The notes under the pieces: model-generated
Told to the model about the DNA's origin: nothing
Seen by the model: the letters and a program-made list of their open reading frames with translations, nothing else
Database searches by the model: none
Shown: one piece after another, positions 29,772-38,591 of the stretch
How positions within the stretch are numbered: position 1 is the stretch's first letter
How the letters are laid out: each line of letters begins with the position of its first letter
Position numbers and translations under genes: made by a program
Assembly (NCBI RefSeq): GCF_014117425.1
Contig: NZ_CP059725.1
Span: forward strand, 2,728,001 to 2,792,000
DNA: 64,000 nucleotides
Source: Bartonella sp. HY038
GTDB taxonomy: Bacteria; Pseudomonadota; Alphaproteobacteria; Rhizobiales; Rhizobiaceae
Direction of reading: 5' to 3'

Positions 29772-30560
29772 ATGGAAACTGATAATATATTATCCAAATT
29801 ATATGCGGATCATGATGAAAAAACATCTGACAAATGGTCTATATATATAGACACTTATCACAACCAACTCAGTTCCTATCAAGACAAAAATATCAATATG
29901 CTTGAAGTGGGGGTTCAAAATGGTGGCTCTCTAGAAATATGGGCCAAATATTTTAAAAATGCCCATATTATTATTGGCTGCGATACTGACCGTCAATGTG
30001 CAAATTTGAAATTTGATGATGCCAGGATCAATGTGCTGATTGGGGATATAAATCAACCCACGACAAAAGAACGTATTTCATCAACTTGCCCAAAATTTGA
30101 TATTATCATTGATGATGGCTCACACAAATCCTCTGACATAATTGCTACATTTTGTAATTATTTCCCCGATCTAAAAGATGGTGGCCTTTTTATTATTGAA
30201 GATCTACATTGCAGTTATTGGAAAGACTACCAAGGTGGCTTATTTGCGTCTCAATCAGCAATTCAATTTTTAAAACTTTTAGTTGATATTGTAAATTTCG
30301 AACATTGGGGATTACCAATATCTAGAGCTGAATATCTTGAACCTTTTTTAAAAAATTTGGAACTAACACTCACCGATGAATGTCTTTCTCATATTCACTC
30401 AATTGAATTTGTAAATTCTCTATGCATTATTAAAAAAGCACCATCTGCTAAAAATCTGCTTGGTGGACGGATTATTGCAGGAAAAAACGCTTTAGTGAAT
30501 GCTGATGTTTTGGGATTGAATAATACGACGTCCACTGCACCCAAACAAACTGAAAAGTGA
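29772..30560 (+). CDS. Class I SAM-dependent methyltransferase, macrolide/sugar O-methyltransferase-like
   Basis: 262 residues. The motif I region reads MLEVGVQNGGSLEIWAKYF, followed by a conserved GCDTD acidic end of strand 2 and FDIIIDDGSHKSSD, then GGLFIIEDLHCSYW. This pattern (IDDGSH, IEDLH) belongs to the Methyltransf_24-type group with demethylmacrocin O-methyltransferase TylE/MycE and rhamnosyl O-methyltransferases, which methylate sugar hydroxyls. The acceptor is unknown; a surface glycan is a reasonable guess. AGAGAGCC precedes the ATG. The gene and its spacers are more AT-rich than the neighbours and have no functional partner nearby, which suggests transfer. Confidence 0.75.
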   Translation: METDNILSKLYADHDEKTSDKWSIYIDTYHNQLSSYQDKNINMLEVGVQNGGSLEIWAKYFKNAHIIIGCDTDRQCANLKFDDARINVLIGDINQPTTKERISSTCPKFDIIIDDGSHKSSDIIATFCNYFPDLKDGGLFIIEDLHCSYWKDYQGGLFASQSAIQFLKLLVDIVNFEHWGLPISRAEYLEPFLKNLELTLTDECLSHIHSIEFVNSLCIIKKAPSAKNLLGGRIIAGKNALVNADVLGLNNTTSTAPKQTEK

Positions 30561-30794
30561 AATGGCAAGCTCTAGAGTTTAAAAATCTAACTTATTCATT
30601 TAATATGCATTTCATATGTATTTTTAATTCACCATATAGGCTTCACCGTAACAAGCGGCTGAGATAGGCTTAACTGTGTTTAAGCATTGCAAATACACTT
30701 GCAACGCTTGCAAATTAAATCACATGATCCTAGTTTAACATTCAAATAGGCAATCTACGCCTGCATCATAAGTAAACATCAAGAAAGGGAAGCT

Positions 30795-31748
30795 ATGTCC
30801 GAGCGCCATACTCCTGTATTAATCATTGGATCAGGCCCTGCAGGCTATACTGCAGCAATTTATGCAGCACGCGCAATGCTGAAACCTATAATGATTACTG
30901 GCCTTCAACAAGGCGGTCAACTTACCATTACCAGCGATGTTGAAAATTACCCAGGCTTTGCCGACCCTATCCAAGGGCCATGGCTGATGGAACAAATGGC
31001 TAAACAAGCGACACATGTTGGTGCTGAAATTATATTTGATCTGGTGAGTAATATTGATCTTTCATCTCGTCCTTTCAAAGCAACAACCGATTCTGGTAAC
31101 GTAATTTTTTCTGACGCTGTTATCATTGCAACCGGTGCGCAAGCACGTTGGTTAGGCCTGCCTAGTGAACAGAAATTTATGGGCGGCGGTGTATCTGCCT
31201 GCGCCACATGTGATGGTTTCTTTTATCGCGGCAAGGATGTTGTGGTTATTGGGGGTGGAAATACAGCAGTTGAAGAAGCGCTTTATCTTTCCCATATTGC
31301 CAAAAAAGTAACTATTATTCATCGCCGTGATAGTTTTCGTGCTGAAAAAATCATGCAAGACCGCCTTATTGCCCGCGAAAATGTTGAAGTCATCTGGAAT
31401 CATACAGTTGAGGAGATTGTTGGAACTCAATCCCAAGGATCGCTCGGTGCAACTGTAAATGGTGTTCGCATACGTAACGTTGCAACAGGCAAGGAGCAAT
31501 CTCTCAGTACCGATGGGGTATTTGTCGCTATTGGTCATGCGCCGGCGGTTGCATTATTTGAAGGACAGTTACAGCAAAAAGATGGTGGATATTTATGGAC
31601 AAAGCCCGATTCTACCGCCACCAATGTGCCAGGTGTTTTTGCTGCAGGTGATGTAGCTGATGATGTCTATCGCCAAGCCGTAACCGCCGCTGGACGGGGC
31701 TGCATGGCTGCCCTTGAGGCAGAACGCTTTCTAGATCAAAATACATGA
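30795..31748 (+). CDS. trxB: Thioredoxin reductase
   Basis: 317 residues. TrxB moves electrons from NADPH through FAD to thioredoxin. The FAD motif [19 protein letters not shown] is at 9-27, the redox pair C136-A-T-C139 is in [11 protein letters not shown], the NADPH motif [14 protein letters not shown] follows, and the C-terminal FAD motif is [34 protein letters not shown] precedes the ATG. It is followed by a LysR gene, a common neighbour in the order. It is not redox-linked to any other gene in view. Confidence 0.96.
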   Translation: MSERHTPVLIIGSGPAGYTAAIYAARAMLKPIMITGLQQGGQLTITSDVENYPGFADPIQGPWLMEQMAKQATHVGAEIIFDLVSNIDLSSRPFKATTDSGNVIFSDAVIIATGAQARWLGLPSEQKFMGGGVSACATCDGFFYRGKDVVVIGGGNTAVEEALYLSHIAKKVTIIHRRDSFRAEKIMQDRLIARENVEVIWNHTVEEIVGTQSQGSLGATVNGVRIRNVATGKEQSLSTDGVFVAIGHAPAVALFEGQLQQKDGGYLWTKPDSTATNVPGVFAAGDVADDVYRQAVTAAGRGCMAALEAERFLDQNT

Positions 31749-31759
31749 TTTAAAGAATT

Positions 31760-31827
31760 GTTAACTAAAAAATTAAAGCCAATTTGTTCACGAACCATTC
31801 ACTTAATTGCTTTAATTTGGGGTTAAC
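31760..31827. repeat. Interrupted long inverted repeat between trxB and the LysR gene
   Basis: Two nested pairs of arms, GTTAAC / GTTAAC and AAATTAAAGC / GCTTTAATTT, with a 29-nt centre that contains a further small GTTC / GAAC palindrome. No strong T run follows. It may be a weak terminator for trxB or a binding region. Confidence 0.45.
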
Positions 31828-31970
31828 ACTTTTAAATCATAAACGCGCCCCATTGCTTTGGCATAAAAGAACAAAATTAGACTAGACAAAAAGCGCGTAA
31901 AATTAATAAAAAAATTCTTATTAATTTTAACAATTGATAAGAATTTTTAAACCGGGGATAGGAAACTATT

Positions 31971-32876
31971 GTGGCAGCACCATTAGATTGGGATAAATTG
32001 CGTATTTTTCATGCTGCAGCAGAGGCGGGCTCTTTTACGCATGCAGCACAAACATTGCGCCTTTCACAGTCTGCAATTTCGCGCCAAGTGAGTGCATTAG
32101 AGCAAGATGTTGGCGTTCCCCTTTTTCAGCGTCATGCTCGTGGCCTCATCTTAACCGAACAAGGTGAAACACTATATCGAACCGCGCATGATGTTTTGAT
32201 GAAACTTGAAAATGTGCGTTCCAAACTTATTGAAAGTAAGGAGCGGCCTAGCGGCCATTTACGCGTTACCACAACTTTTGGCATGGGTTCTGGTTGGCTT
32301 GTAGAGCGCATCCCTGAATTTTTAAGCCTTTACCCAGATATTCAGTTGCAATTATTGCTCGATGACGAAGAATTAGACCTTACCATGCGCCACGCCGACT
32401 GCGCTGTGCGGTTGCGTCAGCCACAACAACCTGACTTGATCCAAAAGCGGCTATTCACAGTACACATGCATGTCTACGCATCTGCAACTTATATCGCGGA
32501 AAACGGCAGACCAAACGAGCTTAATGATCTTGATAGTCATAGAATAATATCATTTGGTGAACCCGTGCCATCATATCTTTCAGGGTTAAACTGGCTAGAA
32601 ATAGCTGGTCGCAACGGTGAAACACCACGCACGCCTACATTACAAATTAATAATATTATTTCAGTCAAACGCGCTGTCATGCGTCATATCGGCATTGCCG
32701 TGTTGCCTGATTATATCGTTAATGCGGATGATCAACTCGTACGACTTTTTCCAGATTTAACTGATATTCCATCTTTTGATACTTTTTTCTGCTATCCTGA
32801 AGCGCTACGTAGCTCAGCAAAGCTTAATGCATTTCGCGATTTTATTTTTTCAAAAGCCCGAAATTGGTCGTTTTAG
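31971..32876 (+). CDS. LysR-family transcriptional regulator
   Basis: 301 residues. The start is GTG. The N-terminal winged helix-turn-helix (AAEAGSFTHAAQTLRLSQSAISRQVSALEQDVGVPLFQRHARGLILTEQG) is followed by a periplasmic-binding-like effector domain (GHLRVTTTFGMGSGWLVERIPEFLSLYPDIQLQL). It resembles the LysR located next to trxB in Brucella-like genomes; effector and targets are unknown. The 222-bp spacer with an inverted repeat separates it from trxB, so it probably has its own promoter. Confidence 0.92.
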   Translation: MAAPLDWDKLRIFHAAAEAGSFTHAAQTLRLSQSAISRQVSALEQDVGVPLFQRHARGLILTEQGETLYRTAHDVLMKLENVRSKLIESKERPSGHLRVTTTFGMGSGWLVERIPEFLSLYPDIQLQLLLDDEELDLTMRHADCAVRLRQPQQPDLIQKRLFTVHMHVYASATYIAENGRPNELNDLDSHRIISFGEPVPSYLSGLNWLEIAGRNGETPRTPTLQINNIISVKRAVMRHIGIAVLPDYIVNADDQLVRLFPDLTDIPSFDTFFCYPEALRSSAKLNAFRDFIFSKARNWSF

Positions 32877-33396
32877 GCCGTGATGAGGCTTGACCAAATT
32901 GAAAATTTATTTGCTAATTCGAAAATATCACTTGTTGCATTTATGCAACTTAACTCAAAAAATACACAACTTACATTTACCTTTTTAAAATAATCTTTAT
33001 AAGAAAAATAGAAATGTTTTATTTTCTATATTTCACCCAATAAGAGACTTTTTAGATAAATTTTAAAAATTAGCTTGATTTATTCAAAATTTTGTGGAGA
33101 ATATCGAATATTAAAAACAAAATGGTTTTTAACTTTGAAAAAGTGCTTGGCAATTGCGCCAATGATGGTTAATTATCCAAAACTATATGATAGAAATGGG
33201 AAGTGATTTGTGTTTTAAGCACAAGATCCGCTATCATCATTTGGTTCTTCAGCATAATATTCGCTTAAGAGGCAAATTTTACCGCCATTATTGACATTGT
33301 GCGTGTCAATATAAGAGTGGTTTTTTCAGTGAATTTCAGCACTGGCACAAGATCTCTATAACAGACAAGATCTCTATAACCAAAAAAGAGTAAATT
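32877..33396. other. Intergenic region before the DUF4167 gene, with an 18-bp tandem duplication
   Basis: 520 bp, AT-rich. At its right end ACAAGATCTCTATAAC occurs twice (33347-33362 and 33365-33380), period 18 bp, just upstream of the ribosome binding region. Nothing else recognised; prfA and prmC, the usual upstream neighbours of DUF4167, are missing. Confidence 0.55.
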
Positions 33397-34212
33397 ATGA
33401 GGCCACAACAAAATAGGCGTATGCGTGGACGCAGCAATAATAACAATAACAGCAATAATAACAATAATCGCAGAGGCCCAAACCCTTTAACCAGAAACTA
33501 TGAGAGTAGTGGGCCAGATGTTAAAATTCGCGGAAACGCCCAACATATCGCTGATAAATATTTGACTTTGTCACGAGATGCTCAATCATCTGGCGATAGA
33601 GTTATGGCAGAGAATTATTTGCAGCATGCAGAGCATTATATGCGCATTATTTTGTCAGCCCAAGGGCACATACAACAAAGTAATAATCGCGATGAGCAAA
33701 ATGATGATAATTTTGAATTGGTGACCACTGATACAAGTGAGACCAATGAAAGTGAGCCTGTTGGAACAGGTCCGCAACCCGTTTTGAACAGTGACCAACT
33801 GGAAGCTTCATTTGATCAAGAAAATACTGAACACAATGGTAGATCACATGAACGTTCTTATAATGGACGCAAAACCAATGGCTTACGTCGAAATCCACGT
33901 CAACCCCGTACTCCTCGCAATAATGAGCGTAACTTTGAACGTGTCACCACTGCACAAAATGACCAACGCACCGATGATGCACAAGAAGTTGTAACTGTTG
34001 TAACGCAAAATGAACCTTTGGTTAAAGCGGTTGAACCAGTGATTGCTGCGGTTGAAACCATTGACAAACCAGTTAGCAAGCCACGGGCAACAAGAACCCG
34101 CGCACCTAAGGTTGTTGCAGCTGCGAGCGAAAAAAACGACGAAGCTGCGGTTGAGAAGCCGCCTCGTAAGCGCCGTACCACTAAAGCTGAGGCTGAGCAA
34201 ACAGAAGCTTAG
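33397..34212 (+). CDS. DUF4167 domain-containing protein
   Basis: 271 residues. The N-terminal DUF4167 region is strongly conserved in the order: an Arg/Asn-rich start with a poly-Asn stretch, then GPNPLTRNYESSGPDVKIRGNAQHIADKYLTLSRDAQSSGDRVMAENYLQHAEHYMRII. The rest is low-complexity, with an RNDERNFER-like basic part and a C-terminal Lys/Arg/Ala-rich tail (PPRKRRTTKAEAEQ). The composition suggests RNA or DNA binding, but the function is unknown. AGAGTAA precedes the ATG. Confidence 0.88.
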   Translation: MRPQQNRRMRGRSNNNNNSNNNNNRRGPNPLTRNYESSGPDVKIRGNAQHIADKYLTLSRDAQSSGDRVMAENYLQHAEHYMRIILSAQGHIQQSNNRDEQNDDNFELVTTDTSETNESEPVGTGPQPVLNSDQLEASFDQENTEHNGRSHERSYNGRKTNGLRRNPRQPRTPRNNERNFERVTTAQNDQRTDDAQEVVTVVTQNEPLVKAVEPVIAAVETIDKPVSKPRATRTRAPKVVAAASEKNDEAAVEKPPRKRRTTKAEAEQTEA

Positions 34213-34271
34213 TTGCCTGTTTATTTCAACCACTCATTGCTGTTCGCAATTTGAAATGCTTTAAACCTTAT

Positions 34272-34314
34272 AAAAAGGGAGAAATATAGAATACTATATT
34301 TCTCCCTTTTTTTT
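34272..34314 (+). terminator. Terminator after the DUF4167 gene
   Basis: Perfect 17-bp stem starting AAAAGGGAGAAATATAG with its complement, followed by a run of T. Confidence 0.92.
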
Positions 34315-34523
34315 CTAAGCGACCTAAGTTTTAATTATTCTTTTGTGTTCTAATAGCTGTAGACAATTTATTAAACGACAAGCTTGCAGTAAAAAAATTG
34401 GCGAAAATAGAGTATAATATATATTTCGACTTTTCTTTTTAAAAAAATATATTTATTTTGTATAATTATGTGTTTCCCTATTGATAAAATTGTTCAGTAG
34501 ACCAAAAATTTATAGGTATAAAA

Positions 34524-35021
34524 ATGGATAAAATATACAATCTGTCACCATTTGAAATTATAGTTATTACATCTGTATTAATCTATTTTATATTTTATGG
34601 TATTGCAAAATTCTATAAAGCTCAGAAAAAATTTATTTATATTACTATAGCAATTGCATCTGTTGGCTTAGCATTTGCTTCTACATCAATCTTTATTTAT
34701 CCATGGTATCAGATAAAACAAATTGAATATCTTGCCAACAGAAATCTCCCCAAAAATTTAAATGAAAATACAATTTTAGAAAAGATCAAAATTACCCATT
34801 CTACTTACCATTATTTCTATACTATTATTGATAATGATCAAAAATTTGATTTTGATAAATCATTTGCAAGACCGAAAGAAGAAATTTTTGAAACTGAATT
34901 GGTTGGTACATTTTGTACTATTCTTAAAAGAAACCAAAAAGTTGAAAATTTGTTAGCGACTTACACCTATAAAGGTAAAACCGTTGAGTTTTCATTTACT
35001 CAAAACGACTGCAATAAATAA
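34524..35021 (+). CDS. Hypothetical membrane protein
   Basis: 165 residues with two predicted membrane helices (FEIIVITSVLIYFIFYGIA and YITIAIASVGLAFASTSIFIY) and a soluble C-terminal domain of about 100 residues carrying two cysteines. No family recognised. Very AT-rich, like the rest of the 34.5-37.3 kb segment. The start ATG has a weak ribosome binding site (TAGGTAT). Likely accessory. Confidence 0.6.
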   Translation: MDKIYNLSPFEIIVITSVLIYFIFYGIAKFYKAQKKFIYITIAIASVGLAFASTSIFIYPWYQIKQIEYLANRNLPKNLNENTILEKIKITHSTYHYFYTIIDNDQKFDFDKSFARPKEEIFETELVGTFCTILKRNQKVENLLATYTYKGKTVEFSFTQNDCNK

Positions 35022-35704
35022 ACTAGCCACATTTATGGGTTTTTATAAATTTAACTGTTAAAGGCATTTAAACCAATAAGCCTTAACTTCAAGATCACCC
35101 TATTTCAACCTAAGGCTTTAGCTCTTAATCACAAATAAACGATTACTCCTCTTGAATTTTTAAATTCAATAATCAAAGCCTTGGGTTATAATTAATGTTC
35201 TCAATCAAAATCATTAATTATTTTGGGGACGCATCTATTTAGCTCGCAAAGCCGCTGAGCTTGGTATTGATAAAGTTGATGAAGTTCAATTTGTATTATT
35301 CTATAAAAAGCAAATTTGGTCGTGACACTTAAGTTAAAACACTTATTTTGATGTCTTAGAGCGCCATAAACAAGTTTGCATTGACAGTGTACCAAACGCC
35401 TCAATAGACATGTTGCCGGGCATTTTGATGCAAGTAACGTGGTTATTGCCTTAGCAATACTTTCGCGAGATTGCATAAATACAATGGCATGATCGACTTT
35501 GGTTATAGATATTTTCGCATTGATCATACTACAGATGAATTTGCAAGATAGGTTTCATACCAATCGTATCCAAGATTTTTGCAAATTAGCCAAAATTACC
35601 CCACCAAATTCAAAGCCCAAATGAAAATATTTCACTTACACCTTAAATGGACATAAATGGAGATTGATCAACTGCTTTGGCGATAAAGCAAAAATCGTGT
35701 TAAA
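35022..35704. pseudogene. Gene-free stretch with decayed coding remnants
   Basis: About 680 bp with no intact gene. The plus strand between about 35215 and 35500 contains protein-like pieces in different frames (LARKAAELGIDKVDEVQF, then RHVAGHFDASNVVIALAI), separated by stops and frame changes. This looks like an old pseudogene, although I cannot name the parent. The minus-strand frame across it is judged a shadow. Confidence 0.35.
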
Positions 35705-36340
35705 ATGGCTAAGATTAAATCCATTTCACTAAACAAGACCCAAAAACATTTAATTCGAGCCGGCCAAATGACCAAAAGCCAACTACAACATTTTATCAAA
35801 CAGAAAAATACTATTTATCAATTAGATGATGAAAGCGTAAAATTTTTCGAAGGGTTAGTGCTAAGTGATCAACATGAATCTGAAATATTTTTTCAATACT
35901 TTAATAAATTTCAACATGTCACAACATCTGAATGTTTTTCGACTGGTTTATTTTATCTTACCAGCATAAATCGTGACTATATTGATTTTATTATTGAACA
36001 CCAATATTACTCAATGTTCTGCGTAGCGGCTTTTAATTTACGTCATTTGAGCAATGATATAAATCATATTATCATCTAAGATGCCATTTTTAACTATTAC
36101 ATCAATCAATTTGAATCTGCCCTAAAGGCTAATTCAGTGATTAATTTTACCCATGGTGCTTTAAGTAGCCAAGATCCATTTTTTAATGCTATGAGAACGG
36201 CAATTGACCATTTTTGCAAGGATCGTGATATTATTATGCCTGAAGCCTTAATGGATAGCTTTTATAATAAAGAAAGCAACCACTATAAGAAGATAAAACA
36301 CTTATTAAAGCCTTGTGACAAGAAAGCAGCGAAATCATAA
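35705..36340 (+). pseudogene. Hypothetical gene interrupted by one in-frame stop
   Basis: Two open stretches, 35705-36079 and 36080-36340, are in the same frame and separated only by a TAA at 36077-36079. Without it the product would be about 211 residues, starting MAKIKSISLNKTQKHLI and ending PCDKKAAKS. The second half has no good start of its own (a GTG at 36137 lacks a ribosome binding site). I do not recognise the family. Its end overlaps the next ATG by one base (TAATG), which shows it once belonged to a coupled operon with the two DUF2247-like genes. Either a nonsense mutation or a sequencing error. Confidence 0.65.
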
Positions 36341-36828
36341 TGGATTGGCAAATTAAAGCTGATGAGCTGATAAAAATTTATCCTTTTGCAAAGTTACCAG
36401 ATTTAGCTTTTGGGATATCAGGCCAATTACTCAATAGCGATGAAGCACAAAAGTTTATTGTTTCAAGCCTTGACAGTCAATCTGAGCAGCAGCTTTTTGA
36501 CCTTGCTATTGAAGCTGATAGCTTTACATTTATCAACAAAATCAATAGCCATTTAAATCATGTAAACGAATATTATCAAAAGAAGCTCTGGGGCTATATT
36601 TTCCTAAGCTGGCTTAAGTTTTATGCAGATTATCATCCAAGCAGGTTTAAATTGCTAGACGATATTTTTATCGCATTAGAAAGGCCAGAATTTTTATTAC
36701 CGCTTGAGGAATATTATCAATTTTTTGATGATCTAAGTGCCGTCGTTAATTACCGGGATGAGCAGCGGCAAATAATATTAAAAAAGCTAGCAATCGAGTT
36801 AAAACTACCTTTTAGTGAAAAACCATAG
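36340..36828 (+). CDS. DUF2247-like protein, copy 1
   Basis: 162 residues, paralogous to the next gene. Shared features: an N-terminal LPDLAFGISGQLLNSDEAQKFI segment, a central YYQKKLWGYIFLSWL and a late RPEFLLPLEEYY. These follow the DUF2247 pattern (LAxGIxxxxL..A, KLWxYxxLxWL, PExxxPFxxYxP). DUF2247 proteins are small, cytoplasmic and often sit beside polymorphic toxins as candidate immunity proteins; that role is inferred. The start codon overlaps the stop of the broken upstream gene. No toxin is seen within the window. Confidence 0.62.
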   Translation: MDWQIKADELIKIYPFAKLPDLAFGISGQLLNSDEAQKFIVSSLDSQSEQQLFDLAIEADSFTFINKINSHLNHVNEYYQKKLWGYIFLSWLKFYADYHPSRFKLLDDIFIALERPEFLLPLEEYYQFFDDLSAVVNYRDEQRQIILKKLAIELKLPFSEKP

Positions 36829-36853
36829 TAAATGTTATTATTGGTCAATTAAA

Positions 36854-37333
36854 ATGTATCAACAAATACTTCATCATGAACTTTTTAATATTTTGCCAAA
36901 TTTATCAATGGCCGATTTAGCCTTTGGAATAAAAAACCATTTTTTAACGGTGGACCAAGCAAAAAAATATATAACTGAAAGTCTCACTGAAAATTCATCT
37001 GCTGAACTTTACGCCCTTATCCTTGAAGATGATAACCATGTTGTTTCGCATGTAATATTATCTCATTATGATGAGTATGACACCTTCCATCAGCAAAAGC
37101 TATGGAGCTATATTTTTTTAACTTGGATTGACACTTATAAACCATTGGATCATAAGCGCTTTTCCTATACCGATTATTTTGTTGGCAATTTAAACTATCC
37201 AGAAGCGTTGAAAACTATTGTTTCTTATTTCCCATTGCCGAGAGGACAAGCAGGTGGGTTTGATTGGTTAGATAAGCAACGCCACTTAATACGACAGGCC
37301 TTGGCCGAAGAACTTCAAATTAACAAAGATTAA
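36854..37333 (+). CDS. DUF2247-like protein, copy 2
   Basis: 159 residues. It aligns with copy 1 throughout (MADLAFGIKNHFLTVDQAKKYI, FHQQKLWSYIFLTWID, YPEALKTIVSYFPLP) but is well diverged, so the duplication is old or the two came from different sources. A GTG at 36815 is in frame but overlaps copy 1; ATG 36854 is preferred. Neither start has a strong ribosome binding site. It ends tail-to-tail with the DUF1402 gene, overlapping by four bases. Same inferred immunity-type role as copy 1. Confidence 0.62.
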   Translation: MYQQILHHELFNILPNLSMADLAFGIKNHFLTVDQAKKYITESLTENSSAELYALILEDDNHVVSHVILSHYDEYDTFHQQKLWSYIFLTWIDTYKPLDHKRFSYTDYFVGNLNYPEALKTIVSYFPLPRGQAGGFDWLDKQRHLIRQALAEELQINKD

Positions 37334-38328
37334 AATAAAGATTCAAGTTCTTTTGCCTTAGTATTTACAAACCAACCATAATAATTTTCTTCAGGATATT
37401 TAATTGGCTTATTCTCTGATTTAAGCTGCTTATTCAAACTTGCTAAAGCACGCGCACGCTCATCCGCCCCGCCCGTATTATAAAGAGTTGATGTGAGGCC
37501 GGGATTTTTAGAAATATCCATATCAGCAATTTGGCGATAAGAGTCTATCGACTGACGAATTGTTGCTGCAATATAAGGCAAGGTCAAATCGGGATCCATA
37601 ATAGCACGATACACTCCATCACCATTTTCAGCTTCAAGCTTTGGAAGACCTGATATTTGATGAACGCGATCAGAAACTTTTAAAGCGGTAAGCGGATTCA
37701 CCTGCCCTAGCCCAAAAGTCTGCCCCGCATAGAAGGGTTGAAAAAACACCGCACTAAAACGATTTTTAGGAAAAGACTTGCCATCAACAGTTTTGCCGCT
37801 AAATTTTTCGTTCCAAACTTTTTCACGGCAAGACCATAGGCGATAGCTATCAGTAAATTGTTTACATGTTTCAAATTGTGGTCTTGCTATAAACGCACCG
37901 ATTTTCTCCCCCTGATAGGAAAAACTCACCCCTTGCTTAGCCCAAGACATGCCTTTGACATAATAGGTTTGAATGCGATCATATACATCAACATTATAGG
38001 TGTGTTCCCCAATGATCGCACCAGCAATATGAACCGGCGAAATACCATAGGCTTTTGCGGTTGCTTCAATGCGCTTACGCAAGCGCGCATCATTTTTAAT
38101 GAAGCTAAAAACCTTGTTGAATTTTGCATCATAGGTCGTTGCAAGCTCGCGGGTCCGGCGTGCTGATGCACCTGGGATTGGAGGTTGAACCTCATTGCGA
38201 TTGCCCGCAGGCACAACCGTCGCCGCGCCCAAATTCTGCATGGTGACCATCATCACAAGACTACTCGTAAAAACCAATTTTCCTAATAATTTTAGAAAGC
38301 GGTCTTTATGTTGGATTGCATTTATCAT
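37330..38328 (-). CDS. DUF1402 family protein (periplasmic, lysozyme-like)
   Basis: 332 residues. DUF1402 occurs in Hyphomicrobiales and is distantly lytic-transglycosylase-like. A signal-peptide-like N-terminus (LLGKLVFTSSLVMMVTMQNLGAA) is followed by KAYGISPVHIAGAIIGEHTYNVDVYD with a candidate catalytic Glu. Then come GLGQVNPLTALKVSD and the LYNTGGADERARAL segment. It probably acts on peptidoglycan in the periplasm; activity is not proven. The longer frame adds 15 residues upstream; ATG 38328 places the signal peptide at the N-terminus. Confidence 0.85.
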   Translation of the reverse strand: MINAIQHKDRFLKLLGKLVFTSSLVMMVTMQNLGAATVVPAGNRNEVQPPIPGASARRTRELATTYDAKFNKVFSFIKNDARLRKRIEATAKAYGISPVHIAGAIIGEHTYNVDVYDRIQTYYVKGMSWAKQGVSFSYQGEKIGAFIARPQFETCKQFTDSYRLWSCREKVWNEKFSGKTVDGKSFPKNRFSAVFFQPFYAGQTFGLGQVNPLTALKVSDRVHQISGLPKLEAENGDGVYRAIMDPDLTLPYIAATIRQSIDSYRQIADMDISKNPGLTSTLYNTGGADERARALASLNKQLKSENKPIKYPEENYYGWFVNTKAKELESLF

Positions 38329-38534
38329 GAACAACTCATCAAACAGAATGGGGGCAAGGTTTAAAACACGCAAGGATTTCTAGAACCTTATCATACAAAA
38401 TTATCTAATAATTAACCATAAGTAATAAGTCGAGAGTAATTTTTAATTTAGCTGATGATCACAGGATATTGTTGCAAATCTGCACTTATTACTGAACTTT
38501 AAGCAGCAAATTATAAATTTATTTTTTAAATTAA

Positions 38535-38570
38535 AAAATACCCGCCTTGCAAAAACAAAGCGGGTATTTT
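38535..38570 (-). terminator. Terminator after ctpA
   Basis: Stem AAAATACCCGC / GCGGGTATTTT, with AT-rich flanks on both sides. It lies just past the ctpA stop on the minus strand. Confidence 0.8.
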
Positions 38571-38591
38571 GAGTAAAACTAAAAATAGTTT

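Noticed and set aside
30660..30690. CTGAGA element before trxB resembling a TPP riboswitch
   Set aside because: Only the short CTGAGA matches; the other conserved TPP blocks are absent.
34272..34314. Long palindrome as a possible transposon end or integration site
   Set aside because: It is a standard terminator with T run directly after the DUF4167 gene; no transposase or integrase gene is in the window.
35201..35527. 108-codon minus-strand open frame
   Set aside because: No ribosome binding site, unlikely composition, and the plus strand of the same stretch shows broken protein-like pieces.
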